Shown in pieces: positions 51,452-61,785 of a stretch of DNA of 64,000 nt. Where the stretch lies: assembly GCF_947503465.1 (NCBI RefSeq), contig NZ_CANNDN010000002.1, positions 62,001 to 126,000 on the forward strand, written 5' to 3'. This stretch comes from an uncultured Tateyamaria sp. Its GTDB lineage: Bacteria > Pseudomonadota > Alphaproteobacteria > Rhodobacterales > Rhodobacteraceae. Position numbers and translations under genes: made by a program. Each line of letters starts with the position of its first letter. Position 1 is the first letter of the stretch. Below the pieces are notes generated by a model. It was not told the DNA's origin, did not search any database, and worked only from the letters and a program-made list of their open reading frames with translations.

Positions 51452-53620
51452 ATGACTAACGCAGATTTCCTCGGTTCGGCCTTCCCCGAACCCACGCCGC
51501 AGCCGGACCTCGACACCGAGGGTCCGGGTCGCTTCTTCAACCGCGAGCTGAGCTGGCTGGCGTTCAATTGGCGTGTGTTGGAAGAGGCGGAAAACCCGCG
51601 TGTGCCGCTATTGGAACGGCTGCGATTTGTATCGATCAGTGCGGGCAACCTGGACGAGTTTTACACCGTCCGCGTGGCAGGTCTGCGCGAATTGGCCGTC
51701 GCCGGGAACACGACACCGGCAGCAGACGGTCTGACCCCTGCCGAACAGCTGGTCCTGATCAACGAAAACGCGCGCCAACTGATCCTGCGCCAGACCGAAG
51801 TCCTGTCCGGTCTGAAATCCGAGATGGAGGATCAGGGCATCTCGATCCTGACTCGCGATGATCTGACCAAGGAGGATATCACCCACCTGGCGGACGTGTT
51901 CTTGCGCCGCGTGTTTGCGGTCCTTTCGCCGCTCGCCATTGACCCGGCCCACCCGTTTCCCTTCATCCCCAACACCGGCTACGCGCTGGCCCTGCAATTG
52001 GAGCGCACAAGCGATAAACGCCCCTTGCAGGCGCTCCTGCCCATCCCAGCGCAAATCGATCGCTTTGTCGCACTATCCGGTCCCCACCAGCGTTTTTTAC
52101 CGCTGGAAGAGTTGCTGGTCCTGCACATTCCAAGCCTCTTCCCGGGTTACAAACTGAAGGCGCATTTCGGGTTCCGGGTGCTGCGTGACAGCGACCTCGA
52201 GGTCGAGGAAGAGGCCGAAGACTTGGTGCGCGAATTCGAGGTCGCGCTCAAGCGCCGCCGCCGGGGCGAAGTTGTGCGCCTGACCCATTCCGCCGGTGCA
52301 CCCAAGGCGCTGAAGGCCGTCATCATGGAAGAACTCGGCGTCAGCGATGCCGAAGTCATCGAGATGGACGGGATGCTTGGCATGGCTGATCTCAGCGAAC
52401 TGGTTCTGGACAACCGGCCTGATCTTCTTTGGCCGTCCTTCACGCCACGCGTTCCGGAACGCGTCACGGATTTCGAAGGCGACATGTTTGCCGCCATTCG
52501 GCAAAAAGACATGCTGCTGCACCACCCCTACGAGACGTTCGACATGGTGGTGCGTTTCCTGCAACAGGCGGCCCGCGATCCCAACGTGGTGGCGATCAAG
52601 CAAACGCTTTATCGCACATCCAAGAATTCCCCCATCGTCGAGGCGCTGTGTGAAGCGGCTGAAGACGGCAAGTCGGTCACCGCTTTGGTCGAACTCAAGG
52701 CCCGCTTTGATGAGGCCGCCAACATTCGCCAATCCCGACGCCTGGAACGAGCGGGCGCGCATGTGGTTTACGGCTTCCTCGATCTCAAAACCCACGCCAA
52801 GATCAGCACGGTCGTGCGGCGCGAGGGCAAGGAACTGGTGACCTATACCCATTACGGCACCGGCAACTACCACCCGATCACCGCGCGCATTTACACAGAC
52901 CTGTCGCTGTTCACCTGCGATGCCGACCTGGGGCGCGACGCGACCAAGGTGTTCAACTACCTGTCGGGCTATGCACCGCCCGAGGGGCTGGACAACCTGG
53001 CCATCTCACCCACGACGCTCAAACCGCGCCTGCTGGAGATGATTGCCGCCGAGGCTGAGCATGCAAGGGCGGGCAATCCGGCTGAAATCTGGGCCAAGAT
53101 GAACTCGCTGATCGACAGCGAGGTGATCGACGCGCTGTACGCCGCCAGCCAGGCCGGTGTGAAAATCAGCCTGATCATCCGGGGTATTTGCGGTCTGCGG
53201 CCCGGGATCACGGGCTTTTCAGACAACATCCGCGTCAAATCGATCGTCGGTCGGTTTCTCGAACACAGCCGCATCGTCTGCTTTGGCAACGGGCACGGGC
53301 TTCAATCCAAGAAAGCGCGCGTGTTCATCTCGTCCGCTGACTGGATGGGGCGCAACTTGAACCGCCGCGTGGAAACCCTGGTCGAAATTCAGAACAATAC
53401 GGTCAAGGCGCAGATTGTAAGCCAGGTAATGGCCGCAAATCTGGCGGATGTGGCGCAAAGCTGGGTGATGGCGGCAGACGGGTCATTCAAACGCCCCGAA
53501 TTGCCCGAAGGGACTTTTGCGTTCAATTGTCACCGCTTTTTCATGGAAAACCCATCCTTGTCCGGGCGCGGATCGGCCGGGGCCAGCGATGTGCCCAAGC
53601 TGACACATACCGAAGACTGA
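51452..53620 (+). CDS. ppk1: Polyphosphate kinase 1
   Basis: A 722-residue enzyme that makes polyphosphate from ATP. It has NRELSWLAFNWRVLEEA near residue 30, the catalytic histidine region DLKTHAKISTVVRREGKEL near 446, and second active-site segment KARVFISSADWMGRNLNRRV near 624 with the second conserved His in LEHSRIVCFGNGHG. ATG 51452 is the family start; the longer frame from 51269 lies inside hdaA. It precedes ppx, which degrades the polymer. Confidence 0.95.
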   Translation: MTNADFLGSAFPEPTPQPDLDTEGPGRFFNRELSWLAFNWRVLEEAENPRVPLLERLRFVSISAGNLDEFYTVRVAGLRELAVAGNTTPAADGLTPAEQLVLINENARQLILRQTEVLSGLKSEMEDQGISILTRDDLTKEDITHLADVFLRRVFAVLSPLAIDPAHPFPFIPNTGYALALQLERTSDKRPLQALLPIPAQIDRFVALSGPHQRFLPLEELLVLHIPSLFPGYKLKAHFGFRVLRDSDLEVEEEAEDLVREFEVALKRRRRGEVVRLTHSAGAPKALKAVIMEELGVSDAEVIEMDGMLGMADLSELVLDNRPDLLWPSFTPRVPERVTDFEGDMFAAIRQKDMLLHHPYETFDMVVRFLQQAARDPNVVAIKQTLYRTSKNSPIVEALCEAAEDGKSVTALVELKARFDEAANIRQSRRLERAGAHVVYGFLDLKTHAKISTVVRREGKELVTYTHYGTGNYHPITARIYTDLSLFTCDADLGRDATKVFNYLSGYAPPEGLDNLAISPTTLKPRLLEMIAAEAEHARAGNPAEIWAKMNSLIDSEVIDALYAASQAGVKISLIIRGICGLRPGITGFSDNIRVKSIVGRFLEHSRIVCFGNGHGLQSKKARVFISSADWMGRNLNRRVETLVEIQNNTVKAQIVSQVMAANLADVAQSWVMAADGSFKRPELPEGTFAFNCHRFFMENPSLSGRGSAGASDVPKLTHTED

Positions 53621-53750
53621 TCCTGCGCCGGGGTCGGCCGGTCGGCGCCTTTCGGTGCATGCCGAAACAGTGCCATCCGGATGACCGGAACATTGACCCA
53701 CGCCGCGCGCTGGTCCATCAACATCCTGAAGTGCGCACCACGGGGGTTCC

Positions 53751-55301
53751 ATGAACGTATCGGTTTCGTCGCAGGCAAGCGACGGCAGCCTGTTTGGCCG
53801 CCCCTTGTTCGAGGATCCATCCGCACGGGCCCTGTCGCGGGTCGGCGTGGTGGATGTGGGGTCAAACTCGGTCCGCCTTGTCGTGTTCGATGGCGCAGCC
53901 CGGTCGCCTGCCTATTTTTACAACGAAAAGATCATGTGCGCGTTGGGTGCCGGTGTTTCGGACACCGGGCACCTGAACCCGACGGGTCGCGTGCGCGCGC
54001 TTGATGCACTGAAACGGTTCCAGCGGCTGGCCGAAGGCATGGGCCTGTCGGACCTGTCCGTGGTCGCGACCGCCGCCGTGCGCGATGCCACCGATGGATT
54101 GGATTTTCGGTCGGATGTGCTGCGTGAAACCGGGTTGAACGTCCGGGTCATCGACGGGCGCGAGGAGGCGCGGTTGTCGGCGCAGGGTGTATTGCTGGGC
54201 TGGCCCGGATCATACGGCCTCGTTTGCGATATCGGCGGATCTTCCATGGAACTGGCCGAGATTTCGGACGGACAGGTCGGTCGCCGTGTCACCTCGGATC
54301 TGGGGCCGTTGAAACTGCAGACTGTCAAAGGTGGCAAGAAGGGACGGCGCGCGCACATCCAGGATGTCATGGAACAGCTCCATGCGCAGATGGGCATGCA
54401 ACGGGACCGGCTGTTTCTGGTGGGTGGGTCATGGCGGGCCATCGCACGCGTGGACATGCACCGTCGCGGTTATCCCCTGCACGTGCTGCATGAATACCGC
54501 ATGACGCCGCAATCGGTACAACGAACCGCCAAGTTCATCCGCGAACACGACGATCACGAGGCGTTGCGCGGCGCCTGCGGTATCTCGTCCGCACGCATGG
54601 CGCTGGTGCCTCTGGCTGCCGAGGTGCTGTGGCGTCTGGTCAAGACCTTCCGCCCCAAAGACATCGCCGTCTCAAGCTACGGTATCCGCGAGGGCATGCT
54701 GTATGAACAGATGCCCCAGCGCCTGCGGGACCGCGACCCGCTGATCGAAGCCTGTCGCTTTGCCGAAGCCAAGGACGCGCGCATGCCCGGGTTCGGCAAG
54801 CTGCTTTATCAGTTCATTGAACCCATCTTCAAATCCGCCCCGCTGGCCCGCAAACGATTGATCAAGGCCGCCTGCCTGCTGCACGATGTCAGCTGGCGCG
54901 CGCATCCCGACTACCGGGCCGAGGTTTGCTTTGACAACGCGACCCGTGCCAATCTGGGAGGGCTGAAGCATTCGGAACGCATCTTTCTGGGCCTCGCGCT
55001 GCTGCACCGCTACACCAACAAGCGCGAAGGCACGCATTTCGAAGGTCTCTATGACCTGATCGACGAAAAGGCCCAGCATGACGCTGAAATCCTCGGCAAG
55101 GCCATGCGATTTGGTGCGATGCTGTGGATGGAGAAGGACGCCGACCGGGGTGAATTCCGTTGGTTTCCGAAGAAACGCGAGTTGGAATTGCACCTGTCCC
55201 CGGACGCGATGCCGCTTTTTGGCGAGGTGGCCGAAGCACGGCTGAATTCGCTTGCTGTATCGCTTGAGGCCACGGTGACAGTGAAACGGCGGCGGCGCTA
55301 G
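53751..55301 (+). CDS. ppx: Exopolyphosphatase (Ppx/GppA family)
   Basis: A 516-residue phosphohydrolase that removes terminal phosphate from polyphosphate (or pppGpp). Ribonuclease-H-like ATPase fold motifs: GVVDVGSNSVRLVVFDGAAR near residue 33, VVATAAVRDATDG, DGREEARLSAQGVLLGWPG, LVCDIGGSSMELAEISDG. The C-terminal HD-type domain includes ACLLHDVSWRAHPDYRAEVC. It lies 130 bases after ppk1, so synthesis and degradation genes are adjacent. It converges with the gene at 55298 with stops overlapping. Confidence 0.93.
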   Translation: MNVSVSSQASDGSLFGRPLFEDPSARALSRVGVVDVGSNSVRLVVFDGAARSPAYFYNEKIMCALGAGVSDTGHLNPTGRVRALDALKRFQRLAEGMGLSDLSVVATAAVRDATDGLDFRSDVLRETGLNVRVIDGREEARLSAQGVLLGWPGSYGLVCDIGGSSMELAEISDGQVGRRVTSDLGPLKLQTVKGGKKGRRAHIQDVMEQLHAQMGMQRDRLFLVGGSWRAIARVDMHRRGYPLHVLHEYRMTPQSVQRTAKFIREHDDHEALRGACGISSARMALVPLAAEVLWRLVKTFRPKDIAVSSYGIREGMLYEQMPQRLRDRDPLIEACRFAEAKDARMPGFGKLLYQFIEPIFKSAPLARKRLIKAACLLHDVSWRAHPDYRAEVCFDNATRANLGGLKHSERIFLGLALLHRYTNKREGTHFEGLYDLIDEKAQHDAEILGKAMRFGAMLWMEKDADRGEFRWFPKKRELELHLSPDAMPLFGEVAEARLNSLAVSLEATVTVKRRRR

Positions 55302-55672
55302 ATATCGATCTGCGTGTCAGGATCTTTGCCCGGCACCGACTCCTCGGGTGCCTTGCGCCGAATGATGATGTCACCATTTTCAAGCATCTCGGGCGGGTGA
55401 TAGACGCTCCAGTCCTCGACCTCTTCCAACAGCCCACGCAGGGCCGGGCCCATCTGGGCCGTGAAATCGCGCAAGGCTGGGCCGAACTCTTTTGCCATGT
55501 CCTGCAACCCGTCCATGGCGGGCTCCATTTCGCGCATCAGCCCCTCAAGCAGCATCTGCGCGCCCCGTTCCATCAGCGACTGGCCGCCCTCATCGTCCGC
55601 CTCTTGGGCAGTTGCGGTCGCCACTGTGGCGACCAGAAATAGATAAGCAAGACTGTGTTTCATGCACTTCAT
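55298..55672 (-). CDS. Small periplasmic protein (conserved in the lineage)
   Basis: A 124-residue protein with signal LAYLFLVATVATATAQEA. The mature protein is acidic, with helical repeats (LMERGAQMLLEGLMREMEPA, ALRDFTAQMGPALRGLLEEV) and a family-typical tail WSVYHPPEMLENGDIIIRRK. In-frame starts at 55672 and 55663; the second is just as likely. No clear SD is present. It follows the broken EEP gene after 7 bases. Function unknown. Confidence 0.72.
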   Translation of the reverse strand: MKCMKHSLAYLFLVATVATATAQEADDEGGQSLMERGAQMLLEGLMREMEPAMDGLQDMAKEFGPALRDFTAQMGPALRGLLEEVEDWSVYHPPEMLENGDIIIRRKAPEESVPGKDPDTQIDI

Positions 55673-55679
55673 ATGGGCA

Positions 55680-56681
55680 CTATAACACGATATCCAACGT
55701 GACCGGGAAATGATCGGACGCGGTTACCAGTGCATCGCGCAACGCGGGCCGTGCCCAACAGGCCGGATCGTCCAGAGGATGCCAGATGCGCCAACTCGGG
55801 CGTTTGGCGGCCAGATCCGGCGACACCATGATGTAATCCAGCAGCGCCTGAAGAAAGCGCTGTTCCGGTCGTATCCAGAACCGGGCGGTGGTCGGTGTAG
55901 CGCCCAAGCGGCGCTGCAGCGCCTGCCGCGCATGCGGATCGAACAGGGCGTTGTCCCCGTCCCCCAAGATGATCTCGACCGAGGACCGGCCAAACAGGTG
56001 TTCGTATTCATCCAGACCCGGGCCATCATTCAGATCGCCCAATACGACCAGCGGGTTCCCGTCACGCAAGACCCCATCAATGCGGGCCCGCAACCAGATG
56101 GCCTGGGCCAACTGCTTACGTCGGATTGCGATGGACAGCCGCATCACCTCATCCCGGGATGTGGCGCCGTGCGGTGCCTTGGATTTCAGATGCGCCCCGA
56201 TCATTTGGAACGCGACCCCATCCCGCATCTCGACCGACAACTCCAGCGGCGGCTTGGAAAACACAACCTCGTCCTGCGCGGAATCGACATCAAGATCGAT
56301 TTTGAACGATCCATCGAATTGCGGAGCCTGAGCATGCACCTGGGGCATGTGGTGCGCAGTCAGGACATCGGGGTCGTAAAGCAGTGCGATTTCCTGTTGC
56401 GTGTCATTGGAAAAACCGATGACCGCACGGCGCGCGCGCACCTGAGCAAATGCGGCGAACCGCTCAAGCGCAACAACAGTGTCACGGTCTCACCCGTTGT
56501 CCGGCGCCTCGATAACCATGATCGCATCTGCGTCCATCGCCTGAAACACCGTTCGCAGCGCATCCGTCTGGGCCGCGCGGGTCACGTTGTAACGTGCCGA
56601 CCACGCATCATCATTCAGAAGACGCCCTTCATCATCGAACAGGCTGTTCATCCATTCGACATTGTAGGTTGCTAGGCGCAT
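55680..56681 (-). pseudogene. Endonuclease/exonuclease/phosphatase (EEP) family gene with in-frame TGA
   Basis: The minus strand holds one continuous frame for an EEP metal-dependent phosphoesterase of about 333 codons. It is cut once by TGA at 56490-56492 after residue 63 (MVIEAPDNG then stop). The parts on both sides are intact: MRLATYNVEWMNSLFDDEGR with the catalytic Glu in VIEAPD before it, and LVVLGDLNDGPGLDEYEH and a final ASDHFPVTL after it. The neighbouring codons suggest an ancestral CGA arginine changed to TGA. No frameshift is needed. It overlaps the upstream DnaJ-like gene as TGATG. Confidence 0.78.
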
Positions 56682-57361
56682 CAGCTGCGACTGCCCTGGA
56701 TGTCTTCCCAGGCGCGGTTGATGTCAATCATCCGTTTTTCGGCCAGTCTCAGCGCTTCTTCCGGGACGCCACGAGCCATCATCGCGTCGGGATGGTTCTC
56801 GCGCACCAACTTGCGCCAGGCCGTCCGGATCTGATCGAGCTCCATAGCGGCATCCACACCCAGCACCGAATAGGGATCAGGCGCGGCATCCGGCACAAAG
56901 CGGGCGCGCAATGCCCTGAAATCCGCGTCCGAAATGGCAAATATATGGGCAACTTCCTCTAGGAACGCATCTTCGTTCGGATGATAGAATCCATCAGCCA
57001 TGGCGATGTGAAACAGCCCTTCGATCAGGTCGGTCAGGGTGTCCGGTTCACCGGCGAACATCGCGTGAATACGGGTTGCATAGTCTTCAAACCCAGCAAC
57101 GTCCTGTCGGGCCAAATTGAAGACCCTAGCCGCACCCGCCTCGTCCTTGTCCGAGATGTGGAACACCTCGCGAAAGGCAGTCACCTCGTCCCGCGTGACC
57201 TGCCCGTCGGCCTTGGCCATTTTGGCCCCCAGCGCGATCACGGCAATTGCAAAGGCGACGCTGCGCTCGGGCGGCGCACGCAGTTTGTCGAAAACCTGGC
57301 TCAGACTTTCACCGGCATTCAGTGCAGCAAGCGCGTCGGATATGCGGGCCCAAAGAGACAT
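56681..57361 (-). CDS. TerB plus J-domain protein (DjlA-like)
   Basis: A 226-residue protein. Residues about 28-140 form a TerB-like helical metal-binding domain (AIAVIALGAKMAKADGQVTR, GLFHIAMADGFYHPNEDAFL). Residues about 163-226 form a J domain (PYSVLGVDAAMELDQIRTAW, RENHPDAMMARGV with the H-P-D motif near 193). It should stimulate a DnaK-type chaperone, as DjlA does, but lacks the membrane helix of E. coli DjlA. It overlaps the broken EEP gene as TGATG. Confidence 0.88.
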   Translation of the reverse strand: MSLWARISDALAALNAGESLSQVFDKLRAPPERSVAFAIAVIALGAKMAKADGQVTRDEVTAFREVFHISDKDEAGAARVFNLARQDVAGFEDYATRIHAMFAGEPDTLTDLIEGLFHIAMADGFYHPNEDAFLEEVAHIFAISDADFRALRARFVPDAAPDPYSVLGVDAAMELDQIRTAWRKLVRENHPDAMMARGVPEEALRLAEKRMIDINRAWEDIQGSRS

Positions 57362-57370
57362 GCCGCCACT

Positions 57371-57874
57371 CTATACCGTATCTTGCGCCGAGGCGTTAGC
57401 GCTCACGGTCGCACCCAGTTGTTTCTGCATCAGGATCAGGTCCAGCCAGACACCATCCTTGCGACCGACTTGAGGCATCCGCGCCACCTGTGCAAAGCCC
57501 ATGGCGCGGTGAAATGCAACGGCCGCCTCGTTTATGCCACTGATCGCAGCGACCATCACATGGTGACCGTCCGCCGCCGCACGCTCTTGCAGGGCGCTCA
57601 GCAACGCCCGCCCCTGCCCGCGTCCGCGCGCCCGATCTGACAGCAGAATGGTATGTTCGATCGTTGCCGCATATCCCGGCCCGCTTCGGAACGGCCCGTA
57701 GGTGGCAAAGCCGCCCTGTTCGGGCAAAACCAGCACCACCCGTTCGGCCAGCATGGCGCGGATGTCGTCCGGGGTCTTGTGTACGGTGGTAAAGGTAATT
57801 TGCGTGTGCGCGATCACGTCGTTCCACAGGGTCGCGATCCAACCCGCGTCCGATATGTCAGCGTCACGGATCAC
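57371..57874 (-). CDS. GNAT-family acetyltransferase (phosphinothricin/methionine sulfone type)
   Basis: A 167-residue acetyltransferase. IRDADISDAGWIATLWNDVI and IAHTQITFTT match the PAT/MddA group. The acetyl-CoA loop is LSDRARGRGQGRALLSALQE and the tail HRAMGFAQVARMPQVGRKDG with W-L-D-L-I-L-M-Q is typical. In this group amines or amino acid sulfones are acetylated. It overlaps the upstream VOC gene by ATGA. Confidence 0.88.
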   Translation of the reverse strand: MIRDADISDAGWIATLWNDVIAHTQITFTTVHKTPDDIRAMLAERVVLVLPEQGGFATYGPFRSGPGYAATIEHTILLSDRARGRGQGRALLSALQERAAADGHHVMVAAISGINEAAVAFHRAMGFAQVARMPQVGRKDGVWLDLILMQKQLGATVSANASAQDTV

Positions 57875-58479
57875 AGTGTGCGTGGACCATGTGGTGTATC
57901 GAACGCAGCTTGCAGCGCCAGTGGCCCCGTTTCGACCGCAACGCGATCATCGCTCAGATGCTTTTGCAGCCCTTCGGACAGGGCGTCGCCATCCGGATGC
58001 ACAAGTGTGAAGCGGCGCAAACGCACGCCCGTGGGGGTCAACGCCCGTGCCGGATGCACACCCGTCGGCCATTCGATCAACGCGGGCCAGAGGTTGTCAA
58101 AGGGTGTCGTGCCATCTGCTGCCACCGCCATGCGCCATGACAGCGATCCGCGCTGAACGGCCACCGGCGCTCCGGTCCCGTCGGGCATATCGGTCAGGGC
58201 GGCCTCCATGTCAGGCACGGAACACGCCCAATTCGACAGACGCGCTGGCCCGTCAAAACGGTCCAGATCGTACCAACGCGGCCTTGCCGGGTCGGGGGCT
58301 GCCGGGTTGGGTGCAATGGCTTCGAGGTAGAGACCGTCTTCCAACCCCATCAGTGCATTATGGGTATGAAACACGGCATGAGCACCGCCGGGTTGCATCG
58401 GCACCCCAAGCGCATCTTCGACAAGCGTGCGGGCCTGGGACAAGTCCTTGGACCCCACGACGAGATGGTCAAACAACAC
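57871..58479 (-). CDS. VOC superfamily protein (glyoxalase-like domain 3)
   Basis: A 202-residue protein with the N-terminal signature LFDHLVVGSKDLSQARTLVE and GVPMQPGGAHAVFHTHNALM, then YLEAIAPNP. The second half has GDALSEGLQKHLSDDRVAVE. This fits the glyoxalase-like domain 3 family. Metal ligands include His5 and probable Glu in YLEAI. The reaction is unknown. It is in one operon with the GNAT gene and is 106 bases from the mutase gene. Confidence 0.83.
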   Translation of the reverse strand: MLFDHLVVGSKDLSQARTLVEDALGVPMQPGGAHAVFHTHNALMGLEDGLYLEAIAPNPAAPDPARPRWYDLDRFDGPARLSNWACSVPDMEAALTDMPDGTGAPVAVQRGSLSWRMAVAADGTTPFDNLWPALIEWPTGVHPARALTPTGVRLRRFTLVHPDGDALSEGLQKHLSDDRVAVETGPLALQAAFDTPHGPRTL

Positions 58480-58585
58480 CAGAGCACCTCCTGACCGCTT
58501 TGACGTCCTGGCATGGTGTATCGCAGGCCGCCACGCGGATTTGAAGGGTCAATGCCGGCCCCGGGTCGGGGGCCAGCCACCGGTC

Positions 58586-60721
58586 TCAGGCCGCAGCGTC
58601 GCCGTTGCGCAGGATGTTCAGAATGTGCTGCGCCGCGTCCGGGATATTGGTGCCGGGTCCGAAGATCGCCTTTACCCCGGCATCGTATAGGAATTGGTAG
58701 TCCTGTTGCGGGATCACCCCGCCACAGATGACGATGATATCCTCCGCGCCAGCCTCCTTGAGAGCCTGCACAAGTTGCGGGGCCAGCGTCTTGTGACCTG
58801 CAGCCTGGGATGAAATGCCCACCACGTGCACATCGTTGTCGACAGCATCCTGCGCGGCCTCGGCCGGGGTCTGGAACAGCGGGCCCACATCTACGTCAAA
58901 CCCAATATCGGCAAAGGCGGTTGCAATCACCTTGGCCCCGCGATCATGCCCGTCCTGGCCCATCTTGACCACCAGCATCCGAGGGCGGCGACCTTCGGCT
59001 TCGGCAAAATCCTCGACCGATTTCTGGATCGCGGCGAACCCCTCATCGCCCTCATATGCGGCGCCGTAGACACCGGCCAGCGTCTTGACCTCTGCCCGGT
59101 GACGCCCGAATTGTTTTTCCATGGCCATGCTGATTTCTCCCACCGTTGCACGTGCCCGCGCCGCCTGGACCGCAGCCTCGAGAAGGTTGCCGTCGGCTGC
59201 CGCCACTGCAGTCAAATTGTCCAATGCGGCCTGACAGGCCTTGTCGTCCCGTTCCGCCTTGATCCGTTCCAGCCGCGCGATCTGGCTTTCCCGCACGGCG
59301 GCGTTGTCGATGTCCAGGATGTCGATCTCGTCTTCTTTCTCCAGCCGGAATTTGTTCACCCCGACGATGACCTCGTCGCCCCGGTCGATCATGGCCTGGC
59401 GTTTGGCCGCTGCTTCCTCGATCCGCAACTTGGGCATACCGGAAGCGACGGCCTTGGTCATGCCGCCCATCTCTTCGACTTCTTCGATCAACGTCCAGGC
59501 TGCCTCAGCCAGATCATGGGTCAGCTTTTCGACATAGTAGGACCCGGCCAACGGGTCGACGACGTTGGTCACGCCTGTCTCATTCTGCAGGATCAACTGT
59601 GTGTTGCGGGCGATCCGGCTTGAGAACTGCGTGGGCAGCGCAATGGCTTCGTCAAAGCTGTTGGTGTGCAGCGATTGCGTGCCGCCCAGAACTGCGCTCA
59701 TCGCCTCGAACGCTGTGCGCACGACATTGTTGTACGGGTCCTGTTCCTGCAGGCTGACACCGCTTGTCTGGCAGTGCGTACGCAGCATGGAGGATTTGGG
59801 ATTCTTCGGCTCGAACTCAGACATGATGCGGTGCCACAGAAGGCGGGCCGCGCGCAACTTGGCCGCTTCCATGAAAAAGTTCATGCCGATGGCAAAGAAG
59901 AAGGACAGACGCCCCGCGAACGTGTCCACGTCCATGCCCCGGTCAATCGCGGCACGCACATATTCGCGCCCATCGGCTAGGGTAAAGGCCAGTTCCTGTA
60001 CCAGGTTCGCGCCGGCCTCTTGCATGTGATAGCCGCTGATCGAAATCGAGTTGAATTTCGGCATCTCGTTCGAGGTAAAGTCGATGATATCTGCAATGAT
60101 CCGCATGCTGGGTTCGGGCGGATAGATATAGGTATTGCGGACCATGAATTCTTTCAGGATGTCGTTCTGAATGGTCCCGGACAGTTGCGCCTTGTCGACG
60201 CCCTGTTCTTCACCCGCAACGATAAAGTTGGCAAGGATGGGGATCACGGCACCGTTCATGGTCATCGAGACGGACACCTTATCCAGCGGGATACCGTCGA
60301 AGAGGATTTTCATGTCCTCGACGCTGTCGATGGCGACACCCGCCTTGCCAACATCACCCACAACGCGTTCATGATCACTGTCATATCCACGGTGCGTGGC
60401 CAAATCGAAAGCCACGGATACGCCCTGTTGACCTGCATCCAGTGCACGGCGGTAAAACGCGTTGGATTCCTCGGCTGTGGAGAACCCGGCATATTGCCGG
60501 ATGGTCCAGGGACGGCCCGCGTACATCGTGGCTTTCACACCGCGGGTGAACGGCGCCTGGCCGGGAATCGTGCCCAGATGATCCACACCCTCCAAATCGT
60601 CCTGGGTGTAGATCGGGGCGACATCGATGCCCTCAAGCGTGTTCCATGTCAGGTCCTCGACCGGGCGGCCGCGCAGTTCGCCCTCAGCCAGGTTCCGCCA
60701 ATCGTCTTTCTTCGTCGCCAT
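58586..60721 (-). CDS. scpA: Methylmalonyl-CoA mutase (large single-chain type)
   Basis: A 711-residue B12-dependent enzyme converting (R)-methylmalonyl-CoA to succinyl-CoA, the end of propionate and branched-chain catabolism. N-terminal TIM barrel: [60 protein letters not shown]-terminal B12 domain: [20 protein letters not shown] near residue 585 with the D-x-H-x-x-G cobalamin ligand, then [21 protein letters not shown] precedes ATG 60721. It shares 38 bases with the end of the upstream sulfotransferase-like gene. Confidence 0.96.
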   Translation of the reverse strand: MATKKDDWRNLAEGELRGRPVEDLTWNTLEGIDVAPIYTQDDLEGVDHLGTIPGQAPFTRGVKATMYAGRPWTIRQYAGFSTAEESNAFYRRALDAGQQGVSVAFDLATHRGYDSDHERVVGDVGKAGVAIDSVEDMKILFDGIPLDKVSVSMTMNGAVIPILANFIVAGEEQGVDKAQLSGTIQNDILKEFMVRNTYIYPPEPSMRIIADIIDFTSNEMPKFNSISISGYHMQEAGANLVQELAFTLADGREYVRAAIDRGMDVDTFAGRLSFFFAIGMNFFMEAAKLRAARLLWHRIMSEFEPKNPKSSMLRTHCQTSGVSLQEQDPYNNVVRTAFEAMSAVLGGTQSLHTNSFDEAIALPTQFSSRIARNTQLILQNETGVTNVVDPLAGSYYVEKLTHDLAEAAWTLIEEVEEMGGMTKAVASGMPKLRIEEAAAKRQAMIDRGDEVIVGVNKFRLEKEDEIDILDIDNAAVRESQIARLERIKAERDDKACQAALDNLTAVAAADGNLLEAAVQAARARATVGEISMAMEKQFGRHRAEVKTLAGVYGAAYEGDEGFAAIQKSVEDFAEAEGRRPRMLVVKMGQDGHDRGAKVIATAFADIGFDVDVGPLFQTPAEAAQDAVDNDVHVVGISSQAAGHKTLAPQLVQALKEAGAEDIIVICGGVIPQQDYQFLYDAGVKAIFGPGTNIPDAAQHILNILRNGDAAA

Positions 60722-61619
60722 GTACGTGTCCTCTTGTCAGCGGGCCAAGCGGCGGGGTTTGCCCCGCTCCTCTCTGGCCCAGATCCTCTGTCAGTGTTGC
60801 AAGTCCATCGGCACCGGCCGTCAGCCAGTGTATGTCGTCCATATACGCCTCGCGCATCGCGGCGATGGCGGCGGGGTCAAAGGGGGTCCAGCGCTGGGTC
60901 ATGCCTGCGACCAGATCCGGATCATCGCCGCGATCCGCTAAAATCGAGCGCAGTTCAGGCGCGCTTGGCGACCTGTTCAGCCATGTTTCGGCAGCATTGC
61001 GTGGACCATGAAATCCGGTCACACCGCGAAACAGTGCATCCGGTCGGCCAGCGGTGCGTTCGAACGGGACAACCACAAGCCGTGCGGCAGGCGCTGCACA
61101 GGCCACGTCCGCAATCACATCCCGCCACGTGCGCGGTCCAAAAGCCACGCGCACAAGCGCGTCCGGCTGGAGCGCCACATGTCCACGCGACACACAAAAA
61201 GCAGCAGCCGAACTCCAAAAATGGTTCAGGGCGCGGGTCGAAATGACAATCGTGTCAATCTGCCCGTCAAAGGCCGCAACATAGCGTGCCATCCGTTCAC
61301 CGACATCCTGGTACAGCATCCGCGACTGCATGTTGCGCCGCATCGTGCCCAGCATGTTTTCATCGGAAACCAGCAGGGTTTTGGTCCCGTTCCGCTCGGC
61401 CTTGTCCAGTTGCAGCATGATGCGCCCACGCGCACGCAAGGTCGCCCTTGGCCCCAGCCCCAGCTTGGGTTGGATCCCGTGAAACAACCCCTTGCGGGTG
61501 CGCAATGGCCCCCAGAACCCGATCCGTCGGGCGCGCATGAAATCCAGGTTGCGACGCACATACGCCTGAAATGATGTCGTTCCTGTGCGATGGGCACCGA
61601 TATGCAGGATCACTTTCAT
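60684..61619 (-). CDS. Sulfotransferase-like protein
   Basis: A 311-residue protein. The N-terminal [20 protein letters not shown] has a P-loop-like G-x-H-R-T-G-T-T sequence that matches the 5'-PSB (PAPS-binding) loop of sulfotransferases. [19 protein letters not shown] and the later [20 protein letters not shown] are less diagnostic. ATG 61619 has AAGGAC upstream; ATG 61640 is possible. Its last 12 codons overlap the start of the mutase gene in a different frame. Acceptor unknown. Confidence 0.72.
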   Translation of the reverse strand: MKVILHIGAHRTGTTSFQAYVRRNLDFMRARRIGFWGPLRTRKGLFHGIQPKLGLGPRATLRARGRIMLQLDKAERNGTKTLLVSDENMLGTMRRNMQSRMLYQDVGERMARYVAAFDGQIDTIVISTRALNHFWSSAAAFCVSRGHVALQPDALVRVAFGPRTWRDVIADVACAAPAARLVVVPFERTAGRPDALFRGVTGFHGPRNAAETWLNRSPSAPELRSILADRGDDPDLVAGMTQRWTPFDPAAIAAMREAYMDDIHWLTAGADGLATLTEDLGQRGAGQTPPLGPLTRGHVHGDEERRLAEPG

Positions 61620-61785
61620 GCCGCTTTGGTCCTTTGCCATGATGCTGTGCCGCCCGGCAGGCACCGAACGATCATGGTTAAGGCGTCGCACGCACAGGGT
61701 TGCTGAGCGATTAATGCTAAAATTGGCGCGAGCAGCCGTCGCAATTGCAAAAAAAGCCGCTACATTGGGATCAGCAGGAGGGCTG

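Noticed and set aside
56490-56492. TGA considered as a selenocysteine codon
   Set aside because: EEP enzymes have no cysteine or selenocysteine at this position, and I see no obvious SECIS-like hairpin just after it. A nonsense change or sequencing error is simpler.
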